Shown in pieces: positions 1 to 8,189 of a stretch of 64,000 bases of DNA (positions are counted from its first letter, which is position 1; each line of letters opens with the position of its first letter). Below the pieces are notes generated by a model that searched no databases, was not told the DNA's origin, and saw nothing but the letters and a program-made list of their open reading frames with translations. The stretch comes from Ruminococcus sp. (GTDB lineage Bacteria; Bacillota; Clostridia; Lachnospirales; Lachnospiraceae): contig JACERV010000020.1 of NCBI GenBank assembly GCA_013911065.1, positions 31,025 to 95,024 of the forward strand, in the 5' to 3' direction. Made by a program: the position numbers and the translations under genes.

Positions 1-14
1 TGTATCCTTCTCAT
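1..14 (-). CDS. Start of a gene running off the left edge
   Basis: On the minus strand an ATG at 14-12 begins the reading MRRI and leaves the window. It is preceded by a GGAGG Shine-Dalgarno site at 27-23 with an 8-base spacer, so a gene downstream of the small Cro-like regulator probably begins here. Only four codons are visible and no function can be given. Confidence 0.35.
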
Positions 15-62
15 CCTATAAACCTCCGTTCGCTTATCTTTGCCTGCATCTTATCTCAAATG

Positions 63-296
63 TCATTCTATATTCCCCTCTTTCTTATTCCCATTTGGTA
101 ATCTTGGTTGTAAAAACCTATCCGTGTTCACACCCAGTACCCCGCAAATAAAGGAATATTCCTGGAAAGTAAAACGTCTTTTTCCATTTAAACCAAGATT
201 TAATTTCACAGCGTTTATTTTGGCTGTCCTACTTACATAAGCCTGTGATATACCGTTTTTTTCCAAATATTCTTTAATTTTTAATCCAACCTCCAT
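63..296 (-). CDS. Small Cro-like XRE-family DNA-binding protein
   Basis: A 77-residue protein that is little more than one helix-turn-helix: residues 5-60 contain IKEYLEKNGISQAYVSRTA followed by a recognition-helix region and a VLGVNTDRF tail, the layout of Cro/CI (XRE) regulators. A good Shine-Dalgarno site (AAGGAGGAA) stands just before the ATG at 296. It diverges from the S24-type repressor at 452, and the 155 bases between them hold paired palindromic operators, so the two likely form the lysogeny or excision switch of an integrated phage or conjugative element. The role as Cro-type antirepressor or excision activator is inferred from position; the fold assignment is from sequence pattern only. 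Confidence 0.7.
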   Translation of the reverse strand: MEVGLKIKEYLEKNGISQAYVSRTAKINAVKLNLGLNGKRRFTFQEYSFICGVLGVNTDRFLQPRLPNGNKKEGNIE

Positions 297-314
297 CTTT
301 TCCTCCTTACTTTA

Positions 315-329
315 TTCGAACATTTCGAA
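315..329. promoter_or_regulatory. Repressor operator, TTCGA-N5-TCGAA (copy 1)
   Basis: The site reads TTCGA ACATT TCGAA, a perfect 5-bp-arm palindrome. It lies just upstream of the Shine-Dalgarno site of the Cro-like gene. A second site with the same arms and spacing lies at 377-391, and further TTCGAA and TCGAA half-sites occur at 355-360 and 408-412. This is the expected pattern for a dimeric XRE/CI repressor acting on divergent promoters. Confidence 0.65.
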
Positions 330-376
330 GTTAATATTATAATACATCGGTTTATTCGAATTGTCAATATTTAACT

Positions 377-391
377 TTCGACTTTTTCGAA
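377..391. promoter_or_regulatory. Repressor operator, TTCGA-N5-TCGAA (copy 2)
   Basis: The site reads TTCGA CTTTT TCGAA, with arms and spacing identical to the site at 315-329. It lies about 60 bases upstream of the repressor gene start at 452, in the likely promoter zone for rightward transcription, so the repressor probably controls its own synthesis here. Confidence 0.65.
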
Positions 392-451
392 AATATTATT
401 TACAAAATCGAAATCCAGTGATATACTTCAAAATAAAGGAGGGTATATACT

Positions 452-1204
452 ATGGAATTAACATTTGGAGAAAAAATAAAGGATGCCAGAAAATTAAAAG
501 GTCTTACCCAAAAACAACTTGCGGAAAAAGTCGGAGCAAAACATAATTCTATTAGCGACTGGGAAAACGACAAAAATAAACCAGACCCTGACACAATAGA
601 ATTGCTGTGTGGAGTATTAGAGATAACACCAAATTATCTATTAACATCAACTTCCAACGATTTCACACCCATAGAGAAATCGTTAATCAAAAAATTTCGC
701 TCTTTAGATACTTTTGGTCAAGAAACATTAAATATAATACTAGACAGAGAATTAAAAAGAATAGAAGCATTGGCTAAATGCAATGACCACATTGCCGAAC
801 TTGAAAGGTCTAATTTCCCTAAAAATTCCTTTACAAATGACACCAAAAATAAATCTATTCATCTCTACTCCTACATGAATAAGATAGCTTGTGCAGGAAC
901 TGGCTTCTACTTTGATGATATCCCGACAGATATCATAGAAGCTCCTTATATGGAAGATGCCGATTTCATTATTGGAGTCAGCGGAGACAGTATGGAGCCA
1001 ACCTATTCTGATGGCGAAAAGGTATACGTGGAAAAAAGACAGCTAATAGAAATTGGTGAGATAGGCATTTTCATGGTGAATAATGAATGCTATATCAAAG
1101 AAGCGGGGAAAGACGGTTTGATTTCTCACAATCCCAAATATGAACTAATTCCAGGTTCAGAATCGATACAGTGTATAGGGAAAGTCCTTGGAAAGGTGGA
1201 TTAA
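452..1204 (+). CDS. CI/LexA-like repressor with S24 peptidase domain
   Basis: A 250-residue phage-type repressor. Residues 7-65 are an XRE helix-turn-helix (GLTQKQLAEKVGAKHNSISD). Residues 140-250 form the S24 (LexA-like) self-cleavage domain: a scissile Ala-Gly pair in ACAGTG (A148-G149), catalytic serine S180 in GVSGDSMEPT and catalytic lysine K216 in CYIKEAG. The protein would hold an integrated element silent until RecA-triggered self-cleavage. The Shine-Dalgarno site is AAGGAGGG, before the ATG at 452. It is divergent from the Cro-like gene at 63-296 across a region with two TTCGA-N5-TCGAA palindromes. No structural phage genes are visible in the window, so the element is either mostly to the left or decayed. 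Confidence 0.85.
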   Translation: MELTFGEKIKDARKLKGLTQKQLAEKVGAKHNSISDWENDKNKPDPDTIELLCGVLEITPNYLLTSTSNDFTPIEKSLIKKFRSLDTFGQETLNIILDRELKRIEALAKCNDHIAELERSNFPKNSFTNDTKNKSIHLYSYMNKIACAGTGFYFDDIPTDIIEAPYMEDADFIIGVSGDSMEPTYSDGEKVYVEKRQLIEIGEIGIFMVNNECYIKEAGKDGLISHNPKYELIPGSESIQCIGKVLGKVD

Positions 1205-1226
1205 TTAAAGTCAAGCAGCAAAAACT

Positions 1227-1278
1227 ATACGTAATATTATGTATTTCTATTGACATACGTATTATTACGTGCTATGAT
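1227..1278 (+). promoter_or_regulatory. hicAB promoter with overlapping palindromes
   Basis: A near-consensus promoter TTGACA (1250-1255), 17-base spacer, TATGAT (1273-1278). Two dyads overlap it: a nearly perfect 18-base palindrome ATACGTAATATTATGTAT at 1227-1244, and ACGTA-N4-TACGT at 1257-1270 between the -35 and -10. The shared TACGTAAT-like core fits autorepression by the ribbon-helix-helix tail of HicB. The regulatory reading is inference; the dyads and promoter are directly visible. Confidence 0.75.
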
Positions 1279-1310
1279 ATAGTTATGATAAGGAAGGGAG
1301 ACACAAAAAG

Positions 1311-1499
1311 ATGCCAATGACACCTAAAGAGATGATTAAGCACCTCAAGAAGAATGGTTTTGAAGAAATAAGTCAAAACGGTTCTCATATAAAAATGAGA
1401 AACAACGAAACCGGAAAACAGACAATAGTTCCTTATCACTCTAAACCAATGAAGAAAGGGTTAGAACAAGCAATCTTAAAACAAGCAGGGCTTAAATAG
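1311..1499 (+). CDS. hicA: HicA mRNA interferase toxin
   Basis: A 62-residue protein with the full HicA double-stranded-RNA-binding-like fold signature: KEMIKHLKKNGFEEISQNGSH, with catalytic His26 in the GSH motif, then IVPYHSKPMKKGL and a C-terminal QAILKQAGL helix. The family cleaves mRNA independently of the ribosome and is neutralised by HicB. Toxin-first order with the antitoxin 25 bases downstream is the usual arrangement. The start at 1311 follows a GGAAGGGAG Shine-Dalgarno site. The length is typical for the family and nothing appears to be missing. Confidence 0.93.
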   Translation: MPMTPKEMIKHLKKNGFEEISQNGSHIKMRNNETGKQTIVPYHSKPMKKGLEQAILKQAGLK

Positions 1500-1524
1500 C
1501 CATGTATGGAATGGAGGTATCCGC

Positions 1525-1923
1525 ATGAATAAATTATTTTATCCAGCCATTTTCCACAAAGCGGAAGAAGGGGGCTTTTGGGTATCATTCCCGGATTTGC
1601 CGGAATGCTTCACAGAAGGGGACAATCTGGAGCAAGCCTATGAAATGGCCGTTGATGCTCTCGGATTGGCACTGACGAGCAGAAAGACCGAAGGGGAAGA
1701 AATACCTGCACCTTCTTCTCCTGAAAATATCGTTTTGGAGAACGGAATTCTAACAGTCATAAATTTTGATATGGCAGAATATTTAAAGAAGCATAATTCA
1801 AAATCAGTCAAAAAAACTTTAAGCATTCCTGGATGGATGGATGAAGAAGCCATTGCCGCAGGCATAAATTTCTCTCAGGTTTTACAGGACGCTTTAATGC
1901 AGAAATTACGTTCTCGTCAATAG
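1525..1923 (+). CDS. hicB: HicB antitoxin
   Basis: A 132-residue antitoxin. Residues 1-70 are the HicB partial RNase-H-like fold (FYPAIFHKAEEGGFWVSFPD, then LPECFTEGDNLEQAYEMAVDA). The C-terminal 40 residues (KKTLSIPGWMDEEAI, then FSQVLQDALMQKL) look like a ribbon-helix-helix DNA-binding domain that could recognise the dyads in the hicA promoter. It is encoded directly after hicA behind a GGAGG site and followed by a terminator at 1934-1958. The pair probably stabilises the integrated element at the left edge of the window, or confers phage defence. Confidence 0.92.
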   Translation: MNKLFYPAIFHKAEEGGFWVSFPDLPECFTEGDNLEQAYEMAVDALGLALTSRKTEGEEIPAPSSPENIVLENGILTVINFDMAEYLKKHNSKSVKKTLSIPGWMDEEAIAAGINFSQVLQDALMQKLRSRQ

Positions 1924-1933
1924 ACACTAAAAT

Positions 1934-1958
1934 AAGAACCTGTACATTACAGGTTCTT
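1934..1958 (+). terminator. hicAB terminator
   Basis: A perfect 11-bp stem AAGAACCTGTA / TACAGGTTCTT with a 3-base loop, followed by ATTTTAAT. It lies 10 bases after the hicB stop codon. Confidence 0.8.
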
Positions 1959-2240
1959 ATTTTAATATCCGTATTATCACATCAAGACTCTAACTCATTT
2001 GTCGTAAATTTGTCGTAAACTCACACATTTTACAATCTAAAGATGCTACAAATCCTTATTTTACAAACTCCTAGAACTTATAATAGTCATTTCGACCCCG
2101 AAGAATTCATTCTATTCTATGAATTATTATAACTCGTTAGAATGGTGATTTCAAGGGCTTTTTTGATTTTTTGTGAAATTCCCCATCGTACCAAGGGCTG
2201 ATAAATCATTATGAATAATTCAGATTTATGATACCCCCCT
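1959..2240. other. Gene-free junction, possible attachment-site region
   Basis: No gene is seen here. A tandem 11-base repeat, ATTTGTCGTAA, occurs at 1997-2007 and 2008-2018. An AATTCAT-N8-ATGAATT dyad lies at 2104-2125, and an ATAAATC/GATTTAT dyad at 2201-2229 could end the lactate operon. The region separates the mobile-element genes on the left from ordinary metabolic genes on the right, so it is where the element's right end would be expected. Confidence 0.4.
1990..2028 (-). pseudogene. Possible C-terminal tail of a tyrosine integrase
   Basis: On the minus strand the 12 codons before a TAG at 1992-1990 read MCEFTTNLRQMS. A TTN-LRQ tail of this kind is what I associate with the last residues of phage-type tyrosine integrases in Firmicutes. 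An in-frame stop lies a short way upstream, so at best this is a 3' remnant left at an attachment site. The match is short and from memory, so confidence is low. Confidence 0.3.
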
Positions 2241-3647
2241 CTACATCTGCGCCACTTTATGCGGGTTTAAAATATTCTTAGGATCAAATACTTTTTTGAT
2301 TCCATTCATCAGGCTGATATTTTCATTTGGAAGAGACTCTCTTAAATACGGTTTCTTTGCATATCCGATGCCATGTTCTCCAGATACTTGCCCTTTCAGC
2401 TCATAGGCCTTCTGATAAATTTTTTCCATAGCTGCTTTCATCCGTTTTTCCCATTCCTCATCGCTTAAATCATCTTTCAGAATGTAAGCATGAAGGTTTC
2501 CGTCACCCGCATGTCCAAAGCTCTTTATTCTGATATCCACTTCATTGTGGAGATTATGAAGGTATGTCACCATCTCATTCACACAGTTTCTGGGAACTAC
2601 CATATCTACCTCATCCATATAGGTAGTGGAGCCTTTGATTGCCTCCAGGAAAGCACCTCTGGCTTTCCAGATGGACTCCTCCCTCTCCTCTGTATTTGAA
2701 ATGAGTACATCAAGAGCTCCCTGCTCCAGACAAAGCTTTGCTACCTTGTCATAAGCCTCTTCTACCTCCTCTGAGGAGTTTCCATCGAATTTCAGCAGAA
2801 GATATGCGTCAGATTGTTTATCCGGAAATGCCCTGCCCAGATATTCTTCTGCGTCCATAATAACCTCCCTCTGCATGAACTCTATCGCCGTAGGAATGGA
2901 TTTTGATTTAATAATCAGCGGAACAGTATCAATGGCCTGCCTCAGTGTGGGGAACGGAATCAGAAGACTGATAACCCTTTTAGGAAGCGGCATCAGCTTA
3001 AGAATTGCCTTCGTGATGAAACCAAGTGTCCCTTCTGAACCAACAATCAAATCCTTTAAATCATATCCTGAACTGTTCTTTACTACTTTTCCCCCAAACT
3101 GTGTAATCTCACCGTTGGGAAGGACTACCTCCAATCCCATCACATAATCCCGGGTAACTCCGTATTTTACAGCACGCATACCCCCTGCATTGGTACTGAT
3201 ATTCCCTCCTATTGTAGCTGATTTTTCACCTGGGTCCGGCGGATAAAAGAAATCATGCTCCTCCACATATGCGGCCAACTCCATCAGCAGTACACCAGGC
3301 TCTACTGTAACCGTCAGATTCTCTTCGTCCAGTTCCAGAATCCTGTTCATCAGACTTGTATCAATCATGATTCCATGTTCCATTGCCACCGAAGACCCTA
3401 CCAGCCCTGTTCCCGCACCTCTGGGTGTTACCGGAATGGTATGCTCATATGCATATTGCATTATACGGGATATCTCCTCTGCCGATTCTGCCTTTACAAC
3501 GATATCAGGATAACTGCTGGTGCCGCTCAGCTCATCATGGCTGTATTCCTCATTGATGTTATCTCCTGCTAGAACACGTTCGTCATCCTTTACAATCTCT
3601 CTAATATATGTAATATCCTTTTCATCTATCTTCTTATAACCGTTCAT
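2241..3647 (-). CDS. lctD: FAD-dependent lactate dehydrogenase (LctD/GlcD family)
   Basis: A 468-residue FAD-binding (PCMH/GlcD) oxidoreductase. The N-terminal FAD domain spans about residues 40-215, with [31 protein letters not shown] and [12 protein letters not shown]. The C-terminal FAD-oxidase domain has [12 protein letters not shown] and [10 protein letters not shown]. It is the last gene of an operon with EtfB and EtfA, 2 bases after EtfA, and has an AAAGGAG Shine-Dalgarno site. This set matches the LctBCD complex known from Acetobacterium woodii, which oxidises lactate with NAD by coupling the uphill step to oxidation of reduced ferredoxin (electron confurcation). Which lactate isomer is used cannot be read from the sequence; no lactate racemase is present. 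Confidence 0.88.
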   Translation of the reverse strand: MNGYKKIDEKDITYIREIVKDDERVLAGDNINEEYSHDELSGTSSYPDIVVKAESAEEISRIMQYAYEHTIPVTPRGAGTGLVGSSVAMEHGIMIDTSLMNRILELDEENLTVTVEPGVLLMELAAYVEEHDFFYPPDPGEKSATIGGNISTNAGGMRAVKYGVTRDYVMGLEVVLPNGEITQFGGKVVKNSSGYDLKDLIVGSEGTLGFITKAILKLMPLPKRVISLLIPFPTLRQAIDTVPLIIKSKSIPTAIEFMQREVIMDAEEYLGRAFPDKQSDAYLLLKFDGNSSEEVEEAYDKVAKLCLEQGALDVLISNTEEREESIWKARGAFLEAIKGSTTYMDEVDMVVPRNCVNEMVTYLHNLHNEVDIRIKSFGHAGDGNLHAYILKDDLSDEEWEKRMKAAMEKIYQKAYELKGQVSGEHGIGYAKKPYLRESLPNENISLMNGIKKVFDPKNILNPHKVAQM

Positions 3648-3649
3648 AA

Positions 3650-4843
3650 TTATGCTCCTTTCTTCTCTTCCACCTTTTTAATAAGCTGTGGAATCACTTC
3701 GTAAAGGTCTCCCACCATGCAATAATGGGCTGTCTTGAAAATAGGTGCTTTCGCATCTTTATTAATGGCAAATATATTTTCCGAATGATTCATGCCGGCA
3801 GCAAACTGCACTGAACCTGACACACCGCAGGTGATAATGAGCTTTGGCCGTACCGTCCGCCCGCTCAGACCAATCTGATACTTAGCATCCATCCATCCGG
3901 CTTCCGCCATCGGCCTTGTACACGCAAGCTGCCCGCCCAAAAGCTCTGCCAGCCGGTGAAGCATATTCAAATCTTCCTGTTTTTTCACTCCACGGCCTGC
4001 TACAACGAGTACATCTGAGTTCTCTATAAATTTTTCTTTTTCCTTCAGAACAATATCCAGAACCTCTACATTTGCTTTTAATTTTTCCCGGCCAATCGTA
4101 CAATTCACGATCTCCCCCGACTCCTGCTCCATACGTTTCGGTGCATTCATAATCTTATATCTGACTGTAGCCATTTGCGGACGGTGATAGGGCGTTTTGA
4201 TATGTGCCATAATATTCCCTCCGAATGCCGGTCTTATCTGAGACAAATCTGTGTTCTCATTCATTTGAAGGACTGTGCAGTCTGCCGTCAGCCCGGTTCT
4301 CATTCTGGCCGCAACTCTGGGGGCAAGCTGGCGTCCCACTGTAGTTGCACCAACCAAAACGGAGGATGGTTTTATACGGTTAATAAAATCTTCAAAAACT
4401 GCTGTATAGGGCTCTATCTTGAAACGGTCCAGCTCCGGCTCGTCATAGACGAAAATTTTGTCCGCCCCATAGTGCTGAAGCTCCCTGCTTCTTTCTGATA
4501 TATTCTTTCCCATAAAAAGAGCATACACTGGATGCCCTGTCACTGCCGCCAATTCCCTTGCTTTTCCAAGAAGTTCATAGGTAACCGGGTGAATGACGCC
4601 GTCCACATGGTCCACATAGACAGCAATTCCCTTCCACTCATCCTTATTTATCTCTTCCCTGACTTCATCCTCCACATATTCTACTGCACCCTGTGGTCCT
4701 TTCTTTACACAGAGCCGGCACATTTTGCAGGCTGCATTGATTGTCACTTTACCTTCTTTTTCTTCCATGGCCCCGAAAGGACATACCTCTATTAATTTCT
4801 GATTATCTGTAATCTTTTCCTGATGTACGATTAACTTTGCCAT
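3650..4843 (-). CDS. lctC: Electron transfer flavoprotein alpha subunit with ferredoxin-like N-terminus
   Basis: A 397-residue EtfA. The first 60 residues carry one [4Fe-4S]-type cysteine set: CPFGA at about residue 21 and [12 protein letters not shown] near residue 39. The Etf alpha N-domain follows (about 70-250), then the FAD-binding C-domain (about 265-395), with [36 protein letters not shown] and GVSGSVQF. The N-terminal cluster extension is typical of Etf partners of lactate dehydrogenases in acetogens and other Clostridia. With EtfB it carries the bifurcating FAD pair and passes electrons to or from LctD. It lies between lctD and lctB, with gaps of 2 and 12 bases. Confidence 0.9.
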   Translation of the reverse strand: MAKLIVHQEKITDNQKLIEVCPFGAMEEKEGKVTINAACKMCRLCVKKGPQGAVEYVEDEVREEINKDEWKGIAVYVDHVDGVIHPVTYELLGKARELAAVTGHPVYALFMGKNISERSRELQHYGADKIFVYDEPELDRFKIEPYTAVFEDFINRIKPSSVLVGATTVGRQLAPRVAARMRTGLTADCTVLQMNENTDLSQIRPAFGGNIMAHIKTPYHRPQMATVRYKIMNAPKRMEQESGEIVNCTIGREKLKANVEVLDIVLKEKEKFIENSDVLVVAGRGVKKQEDLNMLHRLAELLGGQLACTRPMAEAGWMDAKYQIGLSGRTVRPKLIITCGVSGSVQFAAGMNHSENIFAINKDAKAPIFKTAHYCMVGDLYEVIPQLIKKVEEKKGA

Positions 4844-4855
4844 AATCTTATCCTC

Positions 4856-5644
4856 CTATGCAAATTTCATTTCTACAATCTTGTCAAACAGCTTTTCTGC
4901 CAGTACTTCACTGCTGTCTTCCCATACTTCTTTTTTATCATTTGCCTCCGGTGGAAATATCTTCTGCACCTGCGTAGGTGATCCGTTCAATCCATAATGC
5001 GTCTCATCCTTGTCTGGCATGTCATCCAGAGAAAGTATCTGAATTCTGCGCTCTTTCGTCTCTAGCTTTTTTATGTAAGAGGGAAGCCTTGGCTGAAAAA
5101 TATCCTTATTCACAGCCAGCAGACAGGGAAACTGTACTTTTGCTACTTCCACTTCCCCGGGAAGGTCCATATTGACTGTAATTCCATCCTTTTCAATTTT
5201 ACATATCTGCACTACATCTGCCACACTAGGGATATTCAGCCATTCTGATATTTCCGGTCCTACCTGGGCCGTATCTCCGTCCGTTGTCTGTTTTCCACAG
5301 AGAATCAAATCAAAATCTCCGCAGGATTTGATACCCTGTGCCAGGGTATAGCTGGTGGCCAGGACATCCGCACCACCGAATCTTCTGTCTGACAGAAGTG
5401 TGCCTTCATCCGCCCCCATTGCAAACGCTTCTCGTATCACTTGCTCTGCCTGTGGCGGTCCCATGGTAATTACATGTATACTTCCTCCCACCTCTTCACG
5501 GATACGCAGCGCAGTCTCCAGATTATATAAGTCATAAGGATTCATCTTTGATGCCGCTCCGTCTCTCTTGAGTACGCCTGTCACCGGATCCACTTCCACC
5601 TTATTGCTCTCGGGTACCTGTTTAATACAAACAAAAATTTTCAT
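4856..5644 (-). CDS. lctB: Electron transfer flavoprotein beta subunit
   Basis: A 262-residue EtfB of normal length. Family motifs are MKIFVCIKQVPES at the start, DPVTGVLKRDG, NPYDLYNLETALRI, ITMGPPQAEQVIREAFAMGADEG (shown in part), and DLILCGKQTTDGDTAQVGP, the nucleotide-binding loop. It forms the heterodimer with the EtfA encoded directly downstream. In confurcating complexes this subunit carries the FAD at which NAD(H) and ferredoxin electrons meet. It lies 18 bases after the lactate permease gene, in the same operon. Confidence 0.92.
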   Translation of the reverse strand: MKIFVCIKQVPESNKVEVDPVTGVLKRDGAASKMNPYDLYNLETALRIREEVGGSIHVITMGPPQAEQVIREAFAMGADEGTLLSDRRFGGADVLATSYTLAQGIKSCGDFDLILCGKQTTDGDTAQVGPEISEWLNIPSVADVVQICKIEKDGITVNMDLPGEVEVAKVQFPCLLAVNKDIFQPRLPSYIKKLETKERRIQILSLDDMPDKDETHYGLNGSPTQVQKIFPPEANDKKEVWEDSSEVLAEKLFDKIVEMKFA

Positions 5645-5662
5645 ACATCTTACCTTCCTTTC

Positions 5663-7204
5663 TTATATCAGCAAATTGCCTGCAAAGGCAACACAGCCTG
5701 CAATTATAATAAACAATGCACAGTACTTTATTACCGTGTTCAATATTTTACTTTCACTTCCCATGAGATTCGTAGCAGCTACTCCAATGGCAATACTCTG
5801 AGGAGAAATCATTTTTCCAATAGTCGCTCCCACCGTATTGGATGCCGCAAGCCAGGCCTGGCTGATTCCCAGACTAGCTGCCGTCTCTGCCTGCAGGCTT
5901 CCGAACAATACATTGGCAGAAGTTCCGCTTCCGGTTATAAATGTTCCGATTGCTCCCACAAAAGGCGCCACAAACGGGTAGAAGCTTCCGGTAATCGCAA
6001 CCAGCATTCCGGCTATAGCGGCAATCATTCCGCTGTAACTCATAATCTTTGCCATAGTCATAATTGAAACAATTGTTAGAATCGTTTTCCACATCTGTTT
6101 TATTGTATCCAGCAGAACTTTCCACATTTGTTTAAATCCTGCACCCTGTATTTTCCCTCCGATGACTGCCGCCGCCAGTATCAGTACTCCCGGCGTTGCA
6201 AGCCATGTGAAGGTATAAGGTTCAGCTCCTGCTCCTGCGTAGATAACAACTGCTGTCTTTACAGATGCAAGCATATCGTGCAGAGATGGTATCATTTTTG
6301 ATGTAAGGAGCAGAAAAACAAAGATTAAAATAAAGGGCATCCATGCTTTTCCTGCTTCTGAGATTGTAATGCGGCGTCCGCTCTCATGATTTTCTGCATC
6401 GATCTCATATTCCGGGTCCGTCTTTTTATACCACTTCTTCGCTATGACGATAGTCACTATCATGGAACAGATGGAACCGATAATAACCGGCAGCTCTGCT
6501 CCCAGGAATCTGGCAGCCAAAAGCTCCGTCACCGCAAAAGATACTCCCGATGCCAGAGCGACAGGCCAGATATCTTTCAATGCCTTCATTGACTTTCCCA
6601 GAATGATTACCATGATAAACGGTGTAATCAAAACCAAAGGCATAAGCTGAATTGCAGTATTCCATGTCACAGCTTCACTGGAAAGCCCGGTAATCTGAGC
6701 AAGAGTAACTGTTGGAATACCTACAGACCCAAAAGCAGTCGGGGTGGCATTAGCAACTAAGCAGGCTGCTGTTGCCAGAATCGGGGAGAAACCCAGTCCG
6801 CACAGCATGCTTGCAGGAATAGCTACTGCTGTTCCAAATCCTGCCATCCCCTCCAGAAAACCACCAAACCCCCATCCTATAATTAACAGCAGAATCCTCT
6901 TATCCTTTGATACTCCCGTTAGAATCTGTTTGATAACGTCCATACTTCCAGTCGCAATACACAAATTATACGTAAATACCGCCGCAATAATTACCAGGCT
7001 AATTGGCCAAACTGCCAGCGCAACGCCTTCTATACCGCCTGTCACACAGTCTAAAACCGGCATCCTCCAATACAGCAGCGCCAAAATGGCTGCAATTGCT
7101 AATGCTGCAGGACATGCCTTATATGCCGGCTTCTTCAAAACACTTAATGCCAGCATCAGCCACAATATCGGCACAAGTGCCAGCACAAATCCTATGATTT
7201 CCAT
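5663..7204 (-). CDS. lctP: L-lactate permease (LctP/LldP family)
   Basis: A 513-residue polytopic membrane protein with at least twelve hydrophobic segments. LctP-family motifs include GGFLEGMAGFGTAVAIPASML near residue 115 (shown in part), LVANATPTAFGSVGIPT, and TGSGTSANVLFGSLQ near the C-terminus. It should import lactate with protons. It is the first gene of the lactate operon, with a GGAGGGAATTTAA Shine-Dalgarno region before the ATG. Its leader carries a strong promoter and two GntR-type operators (7242-7256 and 7305-7321). Downstream are the Etf and dehydrogenase genes that oxidise the imported lactate. Confidence 0.92.
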   Translation of the reverse strand: MEIIGFVLALVPILWLMLALSVLKKPAYKACPAALAIAAILALLYWRMPVLDCVTGGIEGVALAVWPISLVIIAAVFTYNLCIATGSMDVIKQILTGVSKDKRILLLIIGWGFGGFLEGMAGFGTAVAIPASMLCGLGFSPILATAACLVANATPTAFGSVGIPTVTLAQITGLSSEAVTWNTAIQLMPLVLITPFIMVIILGKSMKALKDIWPVALASGVSFAVTELLAARFLGAELPVIIGSICSMIVTIVIAKKWYKKTDPEYEIDAENHESGRRITISEAGKAWMPFILIFVFLLLTSKMIPSLHDMLASVKTAVVIYAGAGAEPYTFTWLATPGVLILAAAVIGGKIQGAGFKQMWKVLLDTIKQMWKTILTIVSIMTMAKIMSYSGMIAAIAGMLVAITGSFYPFVAPFVGAIGTFITGSGTSANVLFGSLQAETAASLGISQAWLAASNTVGATIGKMISPQSIAIGVAATNLMGSESKILNTVIKYCALFIIIAGCVAFAGNLLI

Positions 7205-7241
7205 TTAAATTCCCTCCATACCCACTATAAATTTTTATAGG

Positions 7242-7256
7242 ATTGGTTGGACCAAT
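7242..7256. promoter_or_regulatory. GntR operator 2, ATTGGT-N3-ACCAAT
   Basis: The site reads ATTGGT TGG ACCAAT, a perfect 6-bp dyad in the permease leader about 40 bases before the start codon. It matches the TGGTNNNACCA core of FadR-subfamily GntR regulators and repeats the arms found at 7305-7321. A 9-bp hairpin (AACTTCAGC / GCTGAAGTT, 7271-7297) lies between the two operators. Confidence 0.8.
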
Positions 7257-7304
7257 TGCATTAAAAATATAACTTCAGCCACCGGCCTGCTGAAGTTACT
7301 TTTT

Positions 7305-7321
7305 AATTGGTTCCACCAATT
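7305..7321. promoter_or_regulatory. GntR operator 1, AATTGGT-N3-ACCAATT
   Basis: The site reads AATTGGT TCC ACCAATT, a perfect 7-bp dyad. It lies directly downstream of the -10 box, where transcription of the lactate operon should begin, so a bound repressor would block initiation. Its arms are the same as those of operator 2, and the regulator gene is immediately upstream. Confidence 0.82.
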
Positions 7322-7333
7322 ATTTATGAATTT

Positions 7334-7362
7334 AGTATAGAATGATTATATTTCAATGTCAA
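7334..7362 (-). promoter_or_regulatory. Lactate operon promoter
   Basis: On the minus strand: TTGACA (7362-7357), 17-base spacer, TATACT (7339-7334), a near-consensus vegetative promoter. Transcription starting near 7327 would enter operator 1 at once and then operator 2 before lctP. Confidence 0.85.
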
Positions 7363-7444
7363 TATTTGTTTATTTTTTCACATCTTTATTTATTTTTTAA
7401 CAATTATGTCTATTTTTTCACATTTCATTTGTATGTTTTCACTA

Positions 7445-8134
7445 TCACATTTTCTTATCCAATATTTGATTTATCATGTCGAAGTGCCTTTTCAGGGCTT
7501 CCAGCCCCTTTTCCTCGTCCTCTTCCCGCATTGCCGCCACAAGCTGCCTGTGACATTCATTCAACATTCCCTTCCGCTTCTCCGTTCGCAGAATCTCATA
7601 GCGCATATCCTTGATGAAGTTATCGATTACCCCCGAACATGCTTCCAGAATATCAAAAAGCAATGTATTTCCGGATGCCTCAGCGAGAGTATAATGTATC
7701 CTTTTATCCAGCTCTGTATTGACTTCATCGTCTGCGCTCTTATCCAGCTTATTAACATACTCCTCCATCCTGCGGATTTTTGTATCATCTGCCTTTCCCA
7801 GGGCCAGGGAAAATGCCAGCATCTCCAACGAATATCGGACCTGGCTAATCTGCCTGTAGTCAATCTGATCCATGGCAAACATCATAGCCATAGTCTCTGT
7901 TATGCTTTTTTGAAATTCACAGGTAATATAATTTCCGGAGCCTTGCTGGGAAGATATTACCCCTGTCATGTCCATAATGCGTATCGCCTCACGGACTGAA
8001 TGTCTGCTTACCCCAAGAGTATCTGCAATCTCTCTCTCCGGCGGCAGCTTCTCTCCCTGCCGGAGTTCTCCTGTCATAATTTTTTTTCTGAAATATTCAA
8101 CAACACCTGCATAGGCTTTTTGCTGCTTTTCCAT
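7445..8134 (-). CDS. lctA: FadR-type GntR regulator of lactate use
   Basis: A 229-residue GntR regulator. The N-terminal winged helix spans residues 8-75 (LRQGEKLPPEREIADTLGVSRHSVREAIR, shown whole only in part here: PPEREIADTLGVSRHSV). The C-terminal all-helical FCD ligand-binding domain spans about 90-220. It is transcribed in the same direction as, and just upstream of, the lactate permease operon. The region between holds the operon promoter and two ATTGGT-N3-ACCAAT sites that fit GntR/FadR recognition. By analogy with LldR and LctA proteins it most likely represses the operon and is released by lactate; the ligand is inferred from context. Confidence 0.88.
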   Translation of the reverse strand: MEKQQKAYAGVVEYFRKKIMTGELRQGEKLPPEREIADTLGVSRHSVREAIRIMDMTGVISSQQGSGNYITCEFQKSITETMAMMFAMDQIDYRQISQVRYSLEMLAFSLALGKADDTKIRRMEEYVNKLDKSADDEVNTELDKRIHYTLAEASGNTLLFDILEACSGVIDNFIKDMRYEILRTEKRKGMLNECHRQLVAAMREEDEEKGLEALKRHFDMINQILDKKM

Positions 8135-8189
8135 AATGCGTTTCCCTTCCCTGTACTTTATAATTCCAGCTTTGAGCTCTCAGCTCCAT

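Noticed and set aside
7406..7999. 197-codon open frame on the plus strand over the GntR gene
   Set aside because: Antisense shadow of a gene with clear winged-helix and FCD motifs; no ribosome site or homology.
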